Assembly: GCA_029216955.1 (NCBI GenBank)
Contig: JANAVB010010791.1
Span: 3,401,690 to 3,465,689 of the forward strand
DNA: 64,000 bases
Direction of reading: 5' to 3'
Source: Iris pallida
Lineage: Eukaryota > Streptophyta > Magnoliopsida > Asparagales > Iridaceae
Position numbers and translations under genes: made by a program. The notes under the pieces were generated by a model. That model was not told where the DNA came from, did no database searches, and saw nothing but the letters and a program-made list of their open reading frames with translations. The first letter of the stretch is position 1; each line of letters starts with the position of its first letter. This document shows, in pieces, positions 45,551-56,549 of this stretch.

Positions 45551-46149
45551 TGGTCAATCTATATCACATCTTTTGGGTAGTAAGTCACGTATGATCATAC
45601 CTCTGAACTTTCTTCCTAAAAGGAGCTCCTTCCTCATGATCCACTACCCGTACTTTCAGTACAAAAAAGGGTAACAGATCCACAAATTTTGCAAAACAAC
45701 CACGTCGATGTTACCTCTGAGTTGTTTCACTTCCGCCAAAAATAAATCACCCCCTCACATAGAACTTCTATGTCCTCATTACCTCTGAGTTGTTCTATGT
45801 ACCCCTTCATGGAGCCCACTCCTGCCATGTCCTCATTACCTCTGAGTGGGAAGGCTCCATCGAAGAAACCATCATATTTACCACGTCCTCATTACCTCTG
45901 AGTAAGTATGTTGGTTCTCTCTCTCAACTTATTATCCGTATCTAGAACCAGGGTACGCCAAGGATAATAGGTCCACAAATAGTCCCCCAGTGGGACAAAA
46001 TACCACAAACACAACAAGTACAAGAAAGAAAGGATGAGTCGAAACATGATCATTTATTCAGAATCCAAGGTACTACATTATCTGGGACTATGTCCCTAAT
46101 ACAAGATAGAAAAAAAGAGCATAAACAAAAGAAGAAAAAAGAGCCGACT
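45551..46149 (+). other. Non-coding 3' region of Tat with a second short repeat
   Basis: No long frame. CCTCATTACCTCTGAGT(T/G) recurs near 45776, 45833 and 45889, and GTTACCTCTGAGTTGTTTC near 45710. The rest is unique, AT-moderate sequence and presumably includes the 3' end of the antisense gene. Confidence 0.6.
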
Positions 46150-49100
46150 ATTGTTCGGCGATACATAATGCCATGAGACAGTCTCTCAACAGGGTAGTCG
46201 ACCGCTCAAACCTCTCTTTGGCCCGGCGCTCGGCCTCCTAATTCAGCAGCACCGTATCTTCCAGGTGCGCATGAGCCCGCCAGCCATCCTCAAACTTTTT
46301 CAGAGCACACTCAAGGTTGGCAGAAGCTCGAGAAACCCTTTCAGCGTCCTGAATGATCAACTCTTTATCCACACGGGAAGCTTCAAGCTCAGACTCCAAG
46401 AAGGCCAGCTTCTTCAGAAGTTCGAAGATCTGCTCCCTTGTATCGGTTACTCTACGGGAAGCGGCCGCTTCCCGAGCTCTGCAAACCTCGCTCCGGCGAC
46501 TCAGCTGGTCGTACATAAGAGATAGGTCACCAAGGTCCTTTATTATGACCGGCTTGGACGTATCTCGTGCAATCCTTATCTTCTCCAAGGCAGTGGTGAG
46601 GAAGCCCCGCTCCTGATCTATTGCTGCAGACAGATCAGCTTGCCTCAGCATTCGAAATTGGGCCACAAGCTGATCAGCCTCTAACAATTTGGGCTCCAGA
46701 AGCGCAGCTATCCCCTCTCCGCCAGAAAGGGTTTTAAGAATCTTAATCTGTCCGTGAGCGCATTCTCGGGCCAGGGCAAAGGGGGTCCTCCGCTCTACAG
46801 CAGCATCGACTCCTCTTTTCAGATGGCGGTAAAAGCTGTCAACCACATCCTGTGATACCTCATCCAGAACTTCCGTAGAGGATGGCGTCAAAGGAAGTGT
46901 GGCTGGCAGTGTCGAAGAAGACACAACAGAACTTGCTGCCCCTGCCACAAGGAAGATAAATTCTAAGCGAAAGGATGCTTGAACAGTGGCCAATTCTTCC
47001 TCCGCGGCCCGAAGAACTTGGATACTCGGTAAGGCTGAAAGGTCAACCCCCGAAGTCATACGAGCAGAGGAGGATGAAGGGACCATTGCTCCCTGTCCAG
47101 GCTGTGCCACCATCTGATCTCCTGAACTCGATCCAGCGGGAGGCCTCTCGAGATAAATCGGGAGAGGAGGAGGCATGCTCCCTTCTACCAGATCCCCGGT
47201 AGCAGAGCCTTTCCTGACAATATCCATCATGGACAGCGAAGTGGCAGGACCTGTGTTTCCAGAGCAACTATCAATCATCTTAACCCGAAGGATGTGATGA
47301 TAGAGCGAATAAACCTCCTCACTGGTCAAGATCTGACCTAGCTTACCAGGGGAGGGTTGCGGAAGTTGAGGCTCGATCTCAGTGATCGTGCCCTCCTCAC
47401 CGGCGACATTCGAGACGAATGCCGTGGGTTCCTCCGCTCCAGCAGTCTCGGAGGTAGACGCAGTGGGGTCCACATCACCCGGTTGGAATCCAGCACCCTC
47501 GAAGATTGGCTCATAAGGGTCCACATCACCCTGAATGGAAACCTCCACGACGGGAGAAACTTCAGCCGTCGTCGGAAGAACCCGGCCACAACGATCTCGG
47601 TATACTGGTCACTAACCAAAGTGGCTATGACCGGATCAGCTTCAGAAACATCAGCGGGCTCTGGGAAATTCCTTTCTTCTGACGCCTACAGAGAGAAGAA
47701 GAAAATGATTAAGCAACAATTCAGAAAAAATAAGGACCAAAGGAAAAGATGGATGTAGTTCAATTCACCTCCGAAGCAACATCATCACCTTCACATCTCT
47801 CTTTAATAAACAGCATGCGGCGTCTTACCGCAGCCCGCTTCGTAGAGTAGGTTCTGCCCCCATCAGTGGACACACGTCTGCCCCGCTTACGCGAAGGACC
47901 AGGCACGATGGACGGCTGATCCACCACCATCTCATCGGGCGCGACGGGCGGCTAATTCACCACCGTCTCATCTGGCACAACAGACGGCTGATCCGTCCCA
48001 GCATCTCCCACCGGAAGGGAAGAGTTATCTTCTTCCTGCTCGTTATTCTCTTCATCCACTGTTGTGGACTCCGAGTCGGGCACAGGAACTGCATTCGCCC
48101 GCCTCTTCCTCGTCTTAGACCCCTTGGGCTTCTCCGCCAAGCCGGTACCCACAATAAAGCTGGTACTCGGGTCGAAATTAACGGAAGGCTTGCTCGCCGT
48201 AACATGATATAAGGCCGTCATGTACAAAATCTCTCCTGGCACCCCACCGTTAGGGAATGAAAAGGTGGTTCGGGTATGAACCGTGTCATAATAATGCCAT
48301 GCCCTGATACCATCCAACACGCTACCTTCAAAGCCCAGGCAAGAGCTGGGACTGTCAAAGAACAACTGGCTATACCCGAACTGGCGGGCAAACCTGCTGG
48401 GCAAGTAAGGCTCCAGGAAGACGAGGTTGCGGTTACGATACACCAGGTGCGCTGGACGAATATTACGCAGCTAAAGGAGCATTTTCTCAGGTAAGAGGAG
48501 AGGAGGTTCGGTACCATCAACATGTACACTCCTCACTTCTTCAGCAGTAAAATGAGGTACGGACATAAAAAAGTCATATTCGTCTACTCTCGCCAGCGCT
48601 CTCCGGCAGGCTGGCATGGTGCTGCATTCCCAGAGCTGATGGTGGAATCGAAAAATGAAAGCGTCATCAACTGTAACGACATCTTCTGCTCCAGGCCTCA
48701 TCAAAGACCTGTTGTGCATTAACAACCACCCCATTATATAATGGTATGGCATCTCTATGTGCTCAATATCCATCGCCGTGTCACGGGCGATGACCTTGGA
48801 AGAAAAGACACGAAGGCCATGGTGTATGCTGCACACCATAGCCGGAAGAAGAGCCAGCTTGACCCTGAAGACCAACTTTACGGCGGAGAGGATGAAGTGG
48901 CGGCAGATCCTCTCAATAGAACCTATCCCTCCTGAGACTATACAGTTCCATAGCTACACCATCAGGAATCCCGCCAAAAGCTCCTTCTCCGACAGTGGCT
49001 GAGTACCATGATAAAAATAGCTGAAAGAGGCAGTTTGACTCCCAAAAATGTCACCCGTGGACCTCGACCTCCTGGCAGTCGACGCCTGGTGTTGTACCTC

Positions 49101-50199
49101 CTCTGGGGTTTGAGGATCTCGAAAAGAAACCCGGCCTGAGGCACCAAGGGTAAAAGGTATGAAACCCAGGACCTGGTGTGAGGAGTGCTCCCCTCCGAGC
49201 TACAATCCTTCTTGATGGCCATCTGATGACAAGTGCTGTGATGACATAACAATTCCCGATACACGGCGACGAAGCCCGAGAACTGTCGGTCCAAATCTTC
49301 GAGCTCTTCGCTCGTAGGGGTTTACACTTCAAAAACTTCTTCTCCCCAGGGCAGCTTGGAGATAACATACATCTCATGAAGAGCAAGTCCCAGCGCCCCT
49401 CCCGGTATGAAGAAGGTTCCCGTCCGTCGGTTGTACATCTCCAGAAGAGCCATGAATAACGACTTATTTATGGACAGACCATGACAGGTGCCTCGAATGG
49501 CGTGATAAAGGCTAATCTCACGCAAGGAAGTCGCATACTTCTGCAGAATCTATGTGGTCAAATTGGCCCATGCAGGGATAGGGTTTATCCAGTTCAGCAA
49601 TGCCAACCAGCCGACGGGATACGACCCTTTGCGAGCAAGCTGGTTCAAAAAGGTATCAGCCTGAGAGAATGTGAAGTTGCGACCCGTTACATTTATAAAG
49701 GTCCCCGGAGCCAGTCCCATCACATACTTACTGACCGGTTCCCTTCTAGCATACGCTGACCCCAGATTCCTATTGTAATGGATGTTTCCTACGAACATCC
49801 CCGACTTGCTTGGGGTCAAAGAGTCTACCATCTTTCTGTCTTGCGGTAACATGTTGAACCACGAGAAAGAAAAATGACGCTCTATCGGAGGGATATGGAT
49901 CTCCACCCCGTCAAGAACAAAGTCCCAGCTCTTCGATATATCCAGAACCCGGGTGTTCTTTACAGATAAAGCATCCTCAAAGAGGAACGCAGGCTTCAGG
50001 TATTCCCCTTCCAATTGCCCCGAGTTCATCATGGCGCAAAGAAAGTGGATTGACTATTTCTTGATAGCATTCAGCCTCTCCAAAGGCTCTTTCGAAAGCT
50101 GGTTCGTCACATACTCGACTATGTGGTCATATCGATAGCCCAAAGTCGATTGTGCGCGACCCACCAGAGGCTCTCCTGCTGCATTAACTGGCAGATTCA

Positions 50200-50892
50200 C
50201 TGAAGAAGGAAAGAAAGAGACAGATTAAAAGATGGTTAAACAAAACCACTTAGTGATTTTAGGCTCATGAGGTCCAGTCCACATAAGCTCATGCGACTTT
50301 TTTCAAACACGAGCTTATGCGGCTCTGCGCTCATGCGGCTCTGTTTGAGCATAAGCTTATGCGGCACTAATTAGTGTAGGCTTATATGTTCCCGATTAGC
50401 GAAGCATTATGCGGCCTAAGTCAGAGGAGCTTATGCGGTTCGGTTTAGTGCAGCCTTATGCGGCCCAAGTTAGAGGAGATCAGATGGTTCGATTTAGCGA
50501 AGCATTATACGGCCTAAGTCAGAGAAGCTTATGCGGTTCAGTTTAGTGCAGCCTTATGCGGCCCAAGTCAAAGGGGCTTATGCTGTTCAGTTTAGCGCAG
50601 CCTTATGCGGTTCTGCTTAGCAGACGAACTTATGCGGCTCAGTTCAGCACAGCCTTATATGGCACAGTCCAAAATGGGGCTTATGCAGTATTGTTTGAGA
50701 AGGCTTCATGCGGTTCGATTCAGAAAGTCCTTATGCGGTTCAGTTCATAAAGTGCTTATGCAACCCTCATGTGGCTCGGGCATAGGGTATACCCCCATGC
50801 GGCTCGGGAGGCACACGCAGCACAGTATGCGAAAACGAAGAAAGCCTGCGCATAAATATGTGACATAGCCATAGTTCTGAGTTCATCCTTAC
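50200..50892 (-). other. Intron of the antisense gene, filled with ATGCGG repeats
   Basis: On the minus strand the donor reads CTG|GTAAGGATG and the acceptor TTTCCTTCTTCAG|TGAATC, a good plant intron with a pyrimidine-rich end. The plus strand from 50281 to 50830 carries about 20 copies of (C)TTATGCGG(C/T)(C/T)C with GTTTAGTGCAGC- and AAGTCAGAGG-like spacers. Confidence 0.7.
50281..50830 (+). repeat. ATGCGG repeat array within the antisense intron
   Basis: Units such as AGCTTATGCGGTTC and GCAGCCTTATGCGGCC alternate at ~25-27 bp. The core word is the same as in the Tat LTR and ORF1 arrays. A few further copies (TGCGGCCA, TGCGGCTA) occur upstream of the antisense promoter at 51330-51430. Confidence 0.88.
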
Positions 50893-51092
50893 CAGCAATG
50901 GTGGGGTGGACGTCGGGGTGCACTTCAGGCACCGTGGCCGACGAAGAAGCTACTTTCTTATCTTTCGCCACAGCAGAGGCAGCCTTGGAAGACTTGGGGG
51001 CCATTGTTGATCGAAGAAAGAAGAAGAAGAGGATGACAGTTAGGGCAAGAAGCGCATAAATTGGGAAGAAGAGTAAAGAGTTTCTCTCTCTA

Positions 51093-51101
51093 AATTACTC
51101 T
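51093..51101 (-). promoter_or_regulatory. TATA box of the antisense gene
   Basis: Minus-strand CTATAAATA about 90 bp upstream of ATG 51004, followed by AGAGAGAGAAACTC and a CT-rich leader (CATCCTCTTCTTCTTCTTTCTTCG). It lies outside the LTR (3' LTR starts at 51502), so the gene appears to have its own promoter. Confidence 0.65.
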
Positions 51102-51490
51102 TATTTATAGGAGGCCAAGGGAGAGACACGTGGATTGATGAACGCTCCGAGTCTCGTGCTGCAGGCAAAACTGACTCCTAGGATTTCGTCCCCTCTCATA
51201 AAAGAGATTCATCAAAGCACGAAATCCAAATATTTAATGAACCAACTCTTGGGATTCCCCCTAAAAGACGCCTCCAAATCATAACAAATCAAGAGTAATT
51301 AATGCCGCCTACGTGGTAGAGAGAACAGTATGCGGCCAGAAATGATCCATGCGGCCAAGCAGTTCATGCGGCTAGGATGTCCATGCGGCTAGGAAGTCCA
51401 TGCGGTCAGAATATCCTCTGCGGCCAGAAGAGCCTATACACAGCCATGTTTCTTATTTAAAGTATTTCAATTTTACAAATTAAAAACTTT

Positions 51491-51501
51491 GAAGGGGGTC
51501 T
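51491..51501 (+). other. Polypurine tract of the Tat element
   Basis: GAAGGGGGTCT immediately precedes TGTAGAAGC of the 3' LTR. Confidence 0.85.
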
Positions 51502-52900
51502 TGTAGAAGCATAGAAATGGACACGAAAAGCCCATACGGCTCCAAACAGAAGGAGCCTTATGCGGCTCAGGAACCCTTCAGAACTTTATGCGGCTCGGAA
51601 CTCCCCAACAGCTTCATGCTGCTCAGGCAAAGACATGTGGCCATACGCTGTCCGCTTCTACAGCTGGCCATAAAGCAGTCTCCTAATGAATTGCTCTAAT
51701 GACATCTCTGACACAATGAATGACAGCTCTGACGCAATGAATGACAGCTCTGCCATAAAGCTGAAATAATGATGGCGTGCCCCTTGGGAAAAGAAGAAAA
51801 TCTTCTATAACTGACAGGATCCGTCAAGTCCCAAGCACCTCTATGCGGCTGCATCCTTCATGCGGCTGTCCTCTTCATACGGCTGCATCCTTCATGCGAC
51901 TGTCCTCTTCATGCGGCTGCATCCTTCATGCGGATGTCCTCTTCATGCGGCTGCCCTCGTCATGCGACTGCCTACTTCATGCGGCTGCCACGCTGCTGTC
52001 TTCTTCATGCGGCTGTCGCCTTCATGCGGCCGCGGGTGTCTCCTTCATGCGGCTGCTACCCTCATACGACTGCTACCTTCATGCGGCTAGGATCGTAGGG
52101 GCCACTTGTATGCGGTTCACTTAGAAACTGCACTCATGCGGCTCTGTCAGTATATTTCACTCAAGACAGTTGAGACACGTGGCGGTCCTCGCAATAGCTG
52201 AGACACGTGGCATTCTTATCCCACTCAGAATTATGGCTGCTAGCAAATCATAACAAACTCAGATTTGTTACAATCATCATAATTACCCCAAATCAAATCA
52301 GATCAAATAAATTAAATACATAGCAGGAGATCCGAACCTATTAAAATTCATGGCAATCAACATTAATTGCCCATAAGATTTGGTGCAATCCATATTAATT
52401 GCCCAGATGCGTTACAATCAAAATTAACGGTCCAGATGATTGGCCGCCGACTTTTTAAGGAGGGAATCATTACAAACCCTAATGATCACACCCCACCTCT
52501 ATAAATAGCAAGGTGCCATTCCCTTACAAAGTACCTAGAGAGACCTGAAGACCTGGAGAGACCTGAAGAACCGGAAGAGACCTGAAGATCTGGAGAACCC
52601 CCCCGGCTGGATACACAGAGAGACAAAGGCACGCACAGAAGAGTCTCCCCACATATTCCGAGAGCATTTCTTCATCAGAGCCAAGGCTACGTCCGATCGT
52701 CCAAGGAGTAAGGCAGGGCTACCGTCGCTTTCACGAGCCTCTACCGTCACCCCCCAGATTCAAAAATAAACAATCGTACTTAGATTGTTGTACCTAGGAT
52801 TTCGTTCCTAGGCTTTCTTTGTACGAGCGAGTTTGTATTATGAGTCAAAGTTCAGTCCTCCTATATAATTGTTCTGTACTCTTACAATCAATGGCAAACA
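51502..52900 (+). repeat. 3' LTR of the Tat element (1399 bp)
   Basis: TGTAGAAGC...GGCAAACA; partner of 23327-24759. The 17-bp ATGCGGC array is at 51843-52090 and the TATA box at ~52499. Followed by ACTGG, the imperfect target-site copy. Confidence 0.92.
51843..52090 (+). repeat. 17-bp ATGCGGCTG array in the Tat 3' LTR
   Basis: About 14 units. It is shorter than the 5' LTR copy (23668-23946) by roughly two units, so the array has changed length since insertion. It is open in more than one frame, as in the 5' LTR. Confidence 0.9.
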
Positions 52901-52905
52901 ACTGG

Positions 52906-53334
52906 GTAAACATTTCAGGTGATTGTGATGAGATCGTGTGCCCTGACTAGTATGGTCCATACATGGGAGACATAGCTGAGGCGGACTTTACATTTTAGGA
53001 CGAGTTAGCAGCATCTGACCCCGCTGCTCATGTTTAGATATCTTTAGTTAGATTTGAGATATGTAGTAGATATTGACATTTGATTATGAGACATGTAGTT
53101 TGGGATTTTGGTTATCTTCTGGATTTCATACTTTTTATTATTCTGAGACTTTATATATTTTCTCTATTCCATCTTGAGCTGAGTTGTGGTCTTGTGTTGT
53201 GTCTCCCAAGTGGAGTCTATTTATACTATATAGTTGTTCATTATATACTGATTACATCGTTCTACCGCCAATACTGTTGCGTAGGCTGGACATGTGCACG
53301 ATTCATACCCAAATACCGGGTGCGGGTCGTGACA
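52906..53334 (+). repeat. Right part of the LTR-like block split by the Tat element
   Basis: Contains TTTCAGGTGATTGTGATGAGATCG, a stretch parallel to 17470-17500, and ends GTTCTACCGCCAATACTG, GCGTAGGCTGGAC, GGTGCGGGTCGTGACA. This is the terminal module shared by the LARD, Gypsy-1, 17827/18005 and 58898 LTR ends. No primer-site-like block follows, so it is probably a 3' or solo LTR. Confidence 0.7.
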
Positions 53335-55420
53335 GACAAGTAAAAGTACCATCATTGAATCTTTCAAAGCTTTCGGTAAAGATTCAAACTTTCCTTCTCA
53401 AATCTTGATGCCATGATTCTCTTAGATTTATGTGTATATATTGTTCCATAACCCATATATTGCCACCCTTTTTGTTATATTATCATCCATGTAGCTTGTA
53501 TGTTAGGTTGTTGATAGATTGGATTACGACTAGTTTGAGGCTTTTCGGTGCGATTACTTGAGGGTTTGTTATTAATTTTTAAAATTGAATTAGTATGTGT
53601 TATATTACTGTAAATAAATCATTTAAAACTTACATGGTATTTTCATGTCAAAAATGAACCCTAAAAATATGGACCATTGGACTAGGTTTTCGGTTAAATT
53701 CCTGACATAGTTTGGCTCATAAATAGGGGCTGGTTTTGGTATAAAAAAGGATATTATTTTTAGTTTTAATCAGATTTTAATATATTTTTATATGATATTT
53801 TATAACTATAAGTCATAACGATGGTTTGGTAGTATTTCATACAAGTTTCGGACAAGACTAACAGGCATAATATAGACATAACAATGAATTGTACCAAAAA
53901 TTCCAACTAGAATTATGAGGTTAAATTTAATAAAAATCATGTTTAAATTATGATTTTATGATTTTTAGATGATTTATATTTATGTCCTTAAAGTAGGGAC
54001 TTAACGTTGAATTTTGGAAGTCGAAAACCATAAGACTAGGTCTCGTTATCTCATGAAAACCTGTGAGTTGTGTCAAGAATCTACGGGTTCCATGAGGTAT
54101 TTAGACTTGATTACATATGGTTAATAATAAATTAGATAATTAGATTATGTTATAAGTTTCTTAATCAAATACTTAAAGTAGTTAATCAATTGTTTAGGTC
54201 CATTGGATTCCGGAGGAGTAGATACGGGAACATTTTTACATCTACACATTGCGGATTCAGGCAAGTGTACCTTGCTATTATTTTTTGTATTTTTATCATA
54301 TTAATGTATTTATTTCTTGCTATTATGTTGTTTATCCTATACCTTAGTTAGTATGTCAATACATGCTTCCGATTGGTATTCAGGTGCATTCAACCGTTGT
54401 GTTGTCTAGTATTGATATCTAGAGCCTTCCCATGATTTTATGGATATTATTTTCCATTGAGACTTGTAGGATTACGAAACAAGAATTTGACACATACGCT
54501 TAGCCAGATACATGTGTATTGATTTCCAGAGTTACCGGATTCCTTGATGACTATAGGACCAGGATTGGTTGTTGTTACTGTTTTTGTAGTTGTGTTATAG
54601 AACTTGAAATCTAGATAGAGATCAGATTAGATGAGTTGTAGATACGACTTATATGATTTTTGGAGATTTAAGGACAGCTATTACTTGCATGGGCCATTTT
54701 GTGCACTTACATTATATTATGTATATACATTTATTCAGAGGGAATACATGTTTTCTGTGATCTAGTTCTCTCTTAGTTACCTTTGAGACACCTTATCGGT
54801 GCTACTGCTATATGTATACTCCTGCCATGTTGTCTTTTATTTTGGAGATATCTACGCTTGCGAACATTGTCTTCAAAGCGTCACGTCAATTTGGTTTAGT
54901 TTACCCACCTGGATATGTCAGTTTACTATTTTACTTTAGGTTGTACATTATGAACCTTGCTATGTCCCATGAGGACCTGGTTTCTTTCCAAACATAGGTG
55001 ATGAGATATTGCCAGAGGAGTACGGGCCAGGAGTTTATTTATCATTTATACTAGCTGTTGAAGACGAGATTTCTCCAGAGTAGTTCTTTACTTTATTTAT
55101 GTCAGAGTAGTGGATTTGTAGTGTTTCGTTTACATTTCATTCTGGTACTTGTATCCATGGGTTTATTTCCCCCATGTGACTATTTTTATTTTGTTTGATA
55201 TTATTCAGTTTCCTTTATTCAGCACTATGATGTTATGTTCTTATTTATTTCATACTTGTATCTATAGATGGGTATTGCAGCCATATGTATTACAGCCATA
55301 TGTTGATTATATTTACAGTTTAAGATGATTTCCAATTGGTCCATTAATTGCCTTTGGAATGTATCTGCTGGCATGCTACGTATTCCTAAGTCCTACGTAC
55401 TTTGGGACTGAGACGTGACA
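53335..55420 (+). repeat. LTR-like sequence of plus-strand Gypsy element 4
   Basis: Non-coding AT-rich sequence. The right end GAGACGTGACA at 55420 is followed 8 nt later by TGGTGGCCCATGTAGGCC, the PBS-position block, and then by gag. The segment near 54960-55090 (CATAGGTGATGAGAT...GAGGAGTACGGGCC) parallels the conserved internal LTR segment of other elements here. I cannot place the left boundary. Confidence 0.55.
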
Positions 55421-55428
55421 TGTTCTTG

Positions 55429-55446
55429 TGGTGGCCCATGTAGGCC
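55429..55446 (+). other. PBS-position block of Gypsy element 4
   Basis: TGGTGGCCCATGTAGGCC, 8 nt after the LTR end GACGTGACA. Confidence 0.5.
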
Positions 55447-55634
55447 ACCTTAAATCATCTTTGTTACTTAATTGTACCAAACGAGTCTGCAAAATTAGAA
55501 ATATACCCAAATAGGATCTTATCCACACTGTATTTACCGCCTTTGACTTCTCATTTGACTTCTAAATGTTTTCTTTGACTTGCATTTTGCTTGAATCTTT
55601 CAACGTTTAATGCATCTTTTTTATCATACACATA

Positions 55635-56549
55635 ATGGACCCACAAAATGGAATCTTAAATCAAGTTGGCACTTCACAGAATGCCATTATCACTCAAGGC
55701 GATAGTACTCCACCACCGCAGGAGGCCAACTCACTCAACAGAGTCAAGTTTCGCACCCCCATACTTTGAGGTTTTGTAGGGACGACATCACACCACCTCC
55801 TCAGTTCTCTCTGCATGTTCCACCCACCTACCTTGCAGACGGATGGACAGACTTCATAGCCGACACCGATAGCATAGTCGGGGGTTTCCTCACCACCACC
55901 ACCTCTTATGCCTCTGATACCATTCATTCCTTTTCCACCGAGTCCGCAGATGGACGACCATCAGATGTTTCAAATGTTCTATGCAATGAGGCAAGCCCGT
56001 CTGTTAGTACAACAACAGGTCTAGCAGCGACGGACCGAGTCTCTATGAGAGGGCATCATGTCATCTTTGGCACATGCGACACTACTAGCTTATCTGCCAA
56101 GGGATGGATCTATCGCTGATTTCAGAAAGATGATACCCAAACCATTCTATGGAAATGAGAACCCTACTGAAGTTTATGCATGGGTCACCAACATCGAGTA
56201 TCAACTGGTAGCCACTCAAGTTCCCAAGGAGAAGTGGCTAACAGCCTTCAGGATACAGCTGACTGGCAATGCTCATCATTGGTGGGAGGCTGAAGAGGAG
56301 CAATTGGGCCATGATGGAGCCACCAAGAAAGAGCTCCAAACTCTTCAAAGAGATGTATATTCCAGCTATAATATGAGCGGAGCTTCGAGACCGATTCATA
56401 TACCTCACTTAGGGCAGCATGACAGTGGAAGTGTAAACACAAAATTCTTGTGTCTGATCTGCAACGCCCCATACCCGGTACAGACAAATGAGCAGAAGGC
56501 AAAAAAGTTTTACGATGGACTCAGCTTCGAGATGCAGAGGATAGTAGGA
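55635..56549 (+). pseudogene. Gypsy element 4 gag, N-terminal half, interrupted
   Basis: ATG 55635 (MDPQNGILNQ) opens a frame that stops after about 44 codons. Homology resumes in the frame from 56058: FRKMIPKPFYGNENPTEVYAWVTNIEYQL, WLTAFRIQLTGNAHHWWEAEEEQL, then NEQKAKKFYDGLSFEMQRIVG. This is the Retrotrans_gag pattern with its WW block. The frame runs into the LTR of the next element at 56550 (TGTAAGCCC), so the last codons of the ORF to 56588 belong to the insert. The second half of gag is not found in the window. Confidence 0.8.

Larger units (their letters stand above)
46150..51004 (-). pseudogene. Antisense spliced gene in the 3' region of the Tat element
   Basis: A minus-strand gene of about 4.85 kb. 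Exon 1 starts at ATG 51004 (MAPKSSKAASAVAKDKK) and ends at a GT donor (50892). A ~693-bp intron with an AG acceptor (50200) follows. Later pieces include 50032-49550 (PPIERHFSFSWFNMLPQDRK), a segment at ~49525-49322 with LREISLYHAIRGT and GTFFIPGGALGLALHEMYVISKLPWG that resembles the plant mobile domain pattern, 48875-48471, 48443-47952 with a basic KGSKTRKRRAN stretch, and 47548-46238 with a Ser/Pro-rich part and a C-terminal coiled coil. In-frame stops and frame breaks make this copy a pseudogene. Antisense accessory genes between integrase and the 3' LTR are known in Grande-type Tat elements. Function unknown. Confidence 0.72.

Noticed and set aside
47357..47758. 133-codon plus-strand ORF and other plus frames in 46265-48935
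   Set aside because: Antisense shadows of the minus-strand accessory gene, which has promoter, intron and consistent codon pattern.
55900..55925. tRNA-Met primer site (CTCTGATACCA on the plus strand)
   Set aside because: It lies within the gag region of element 4 with no LTR end beside it. Chance match.
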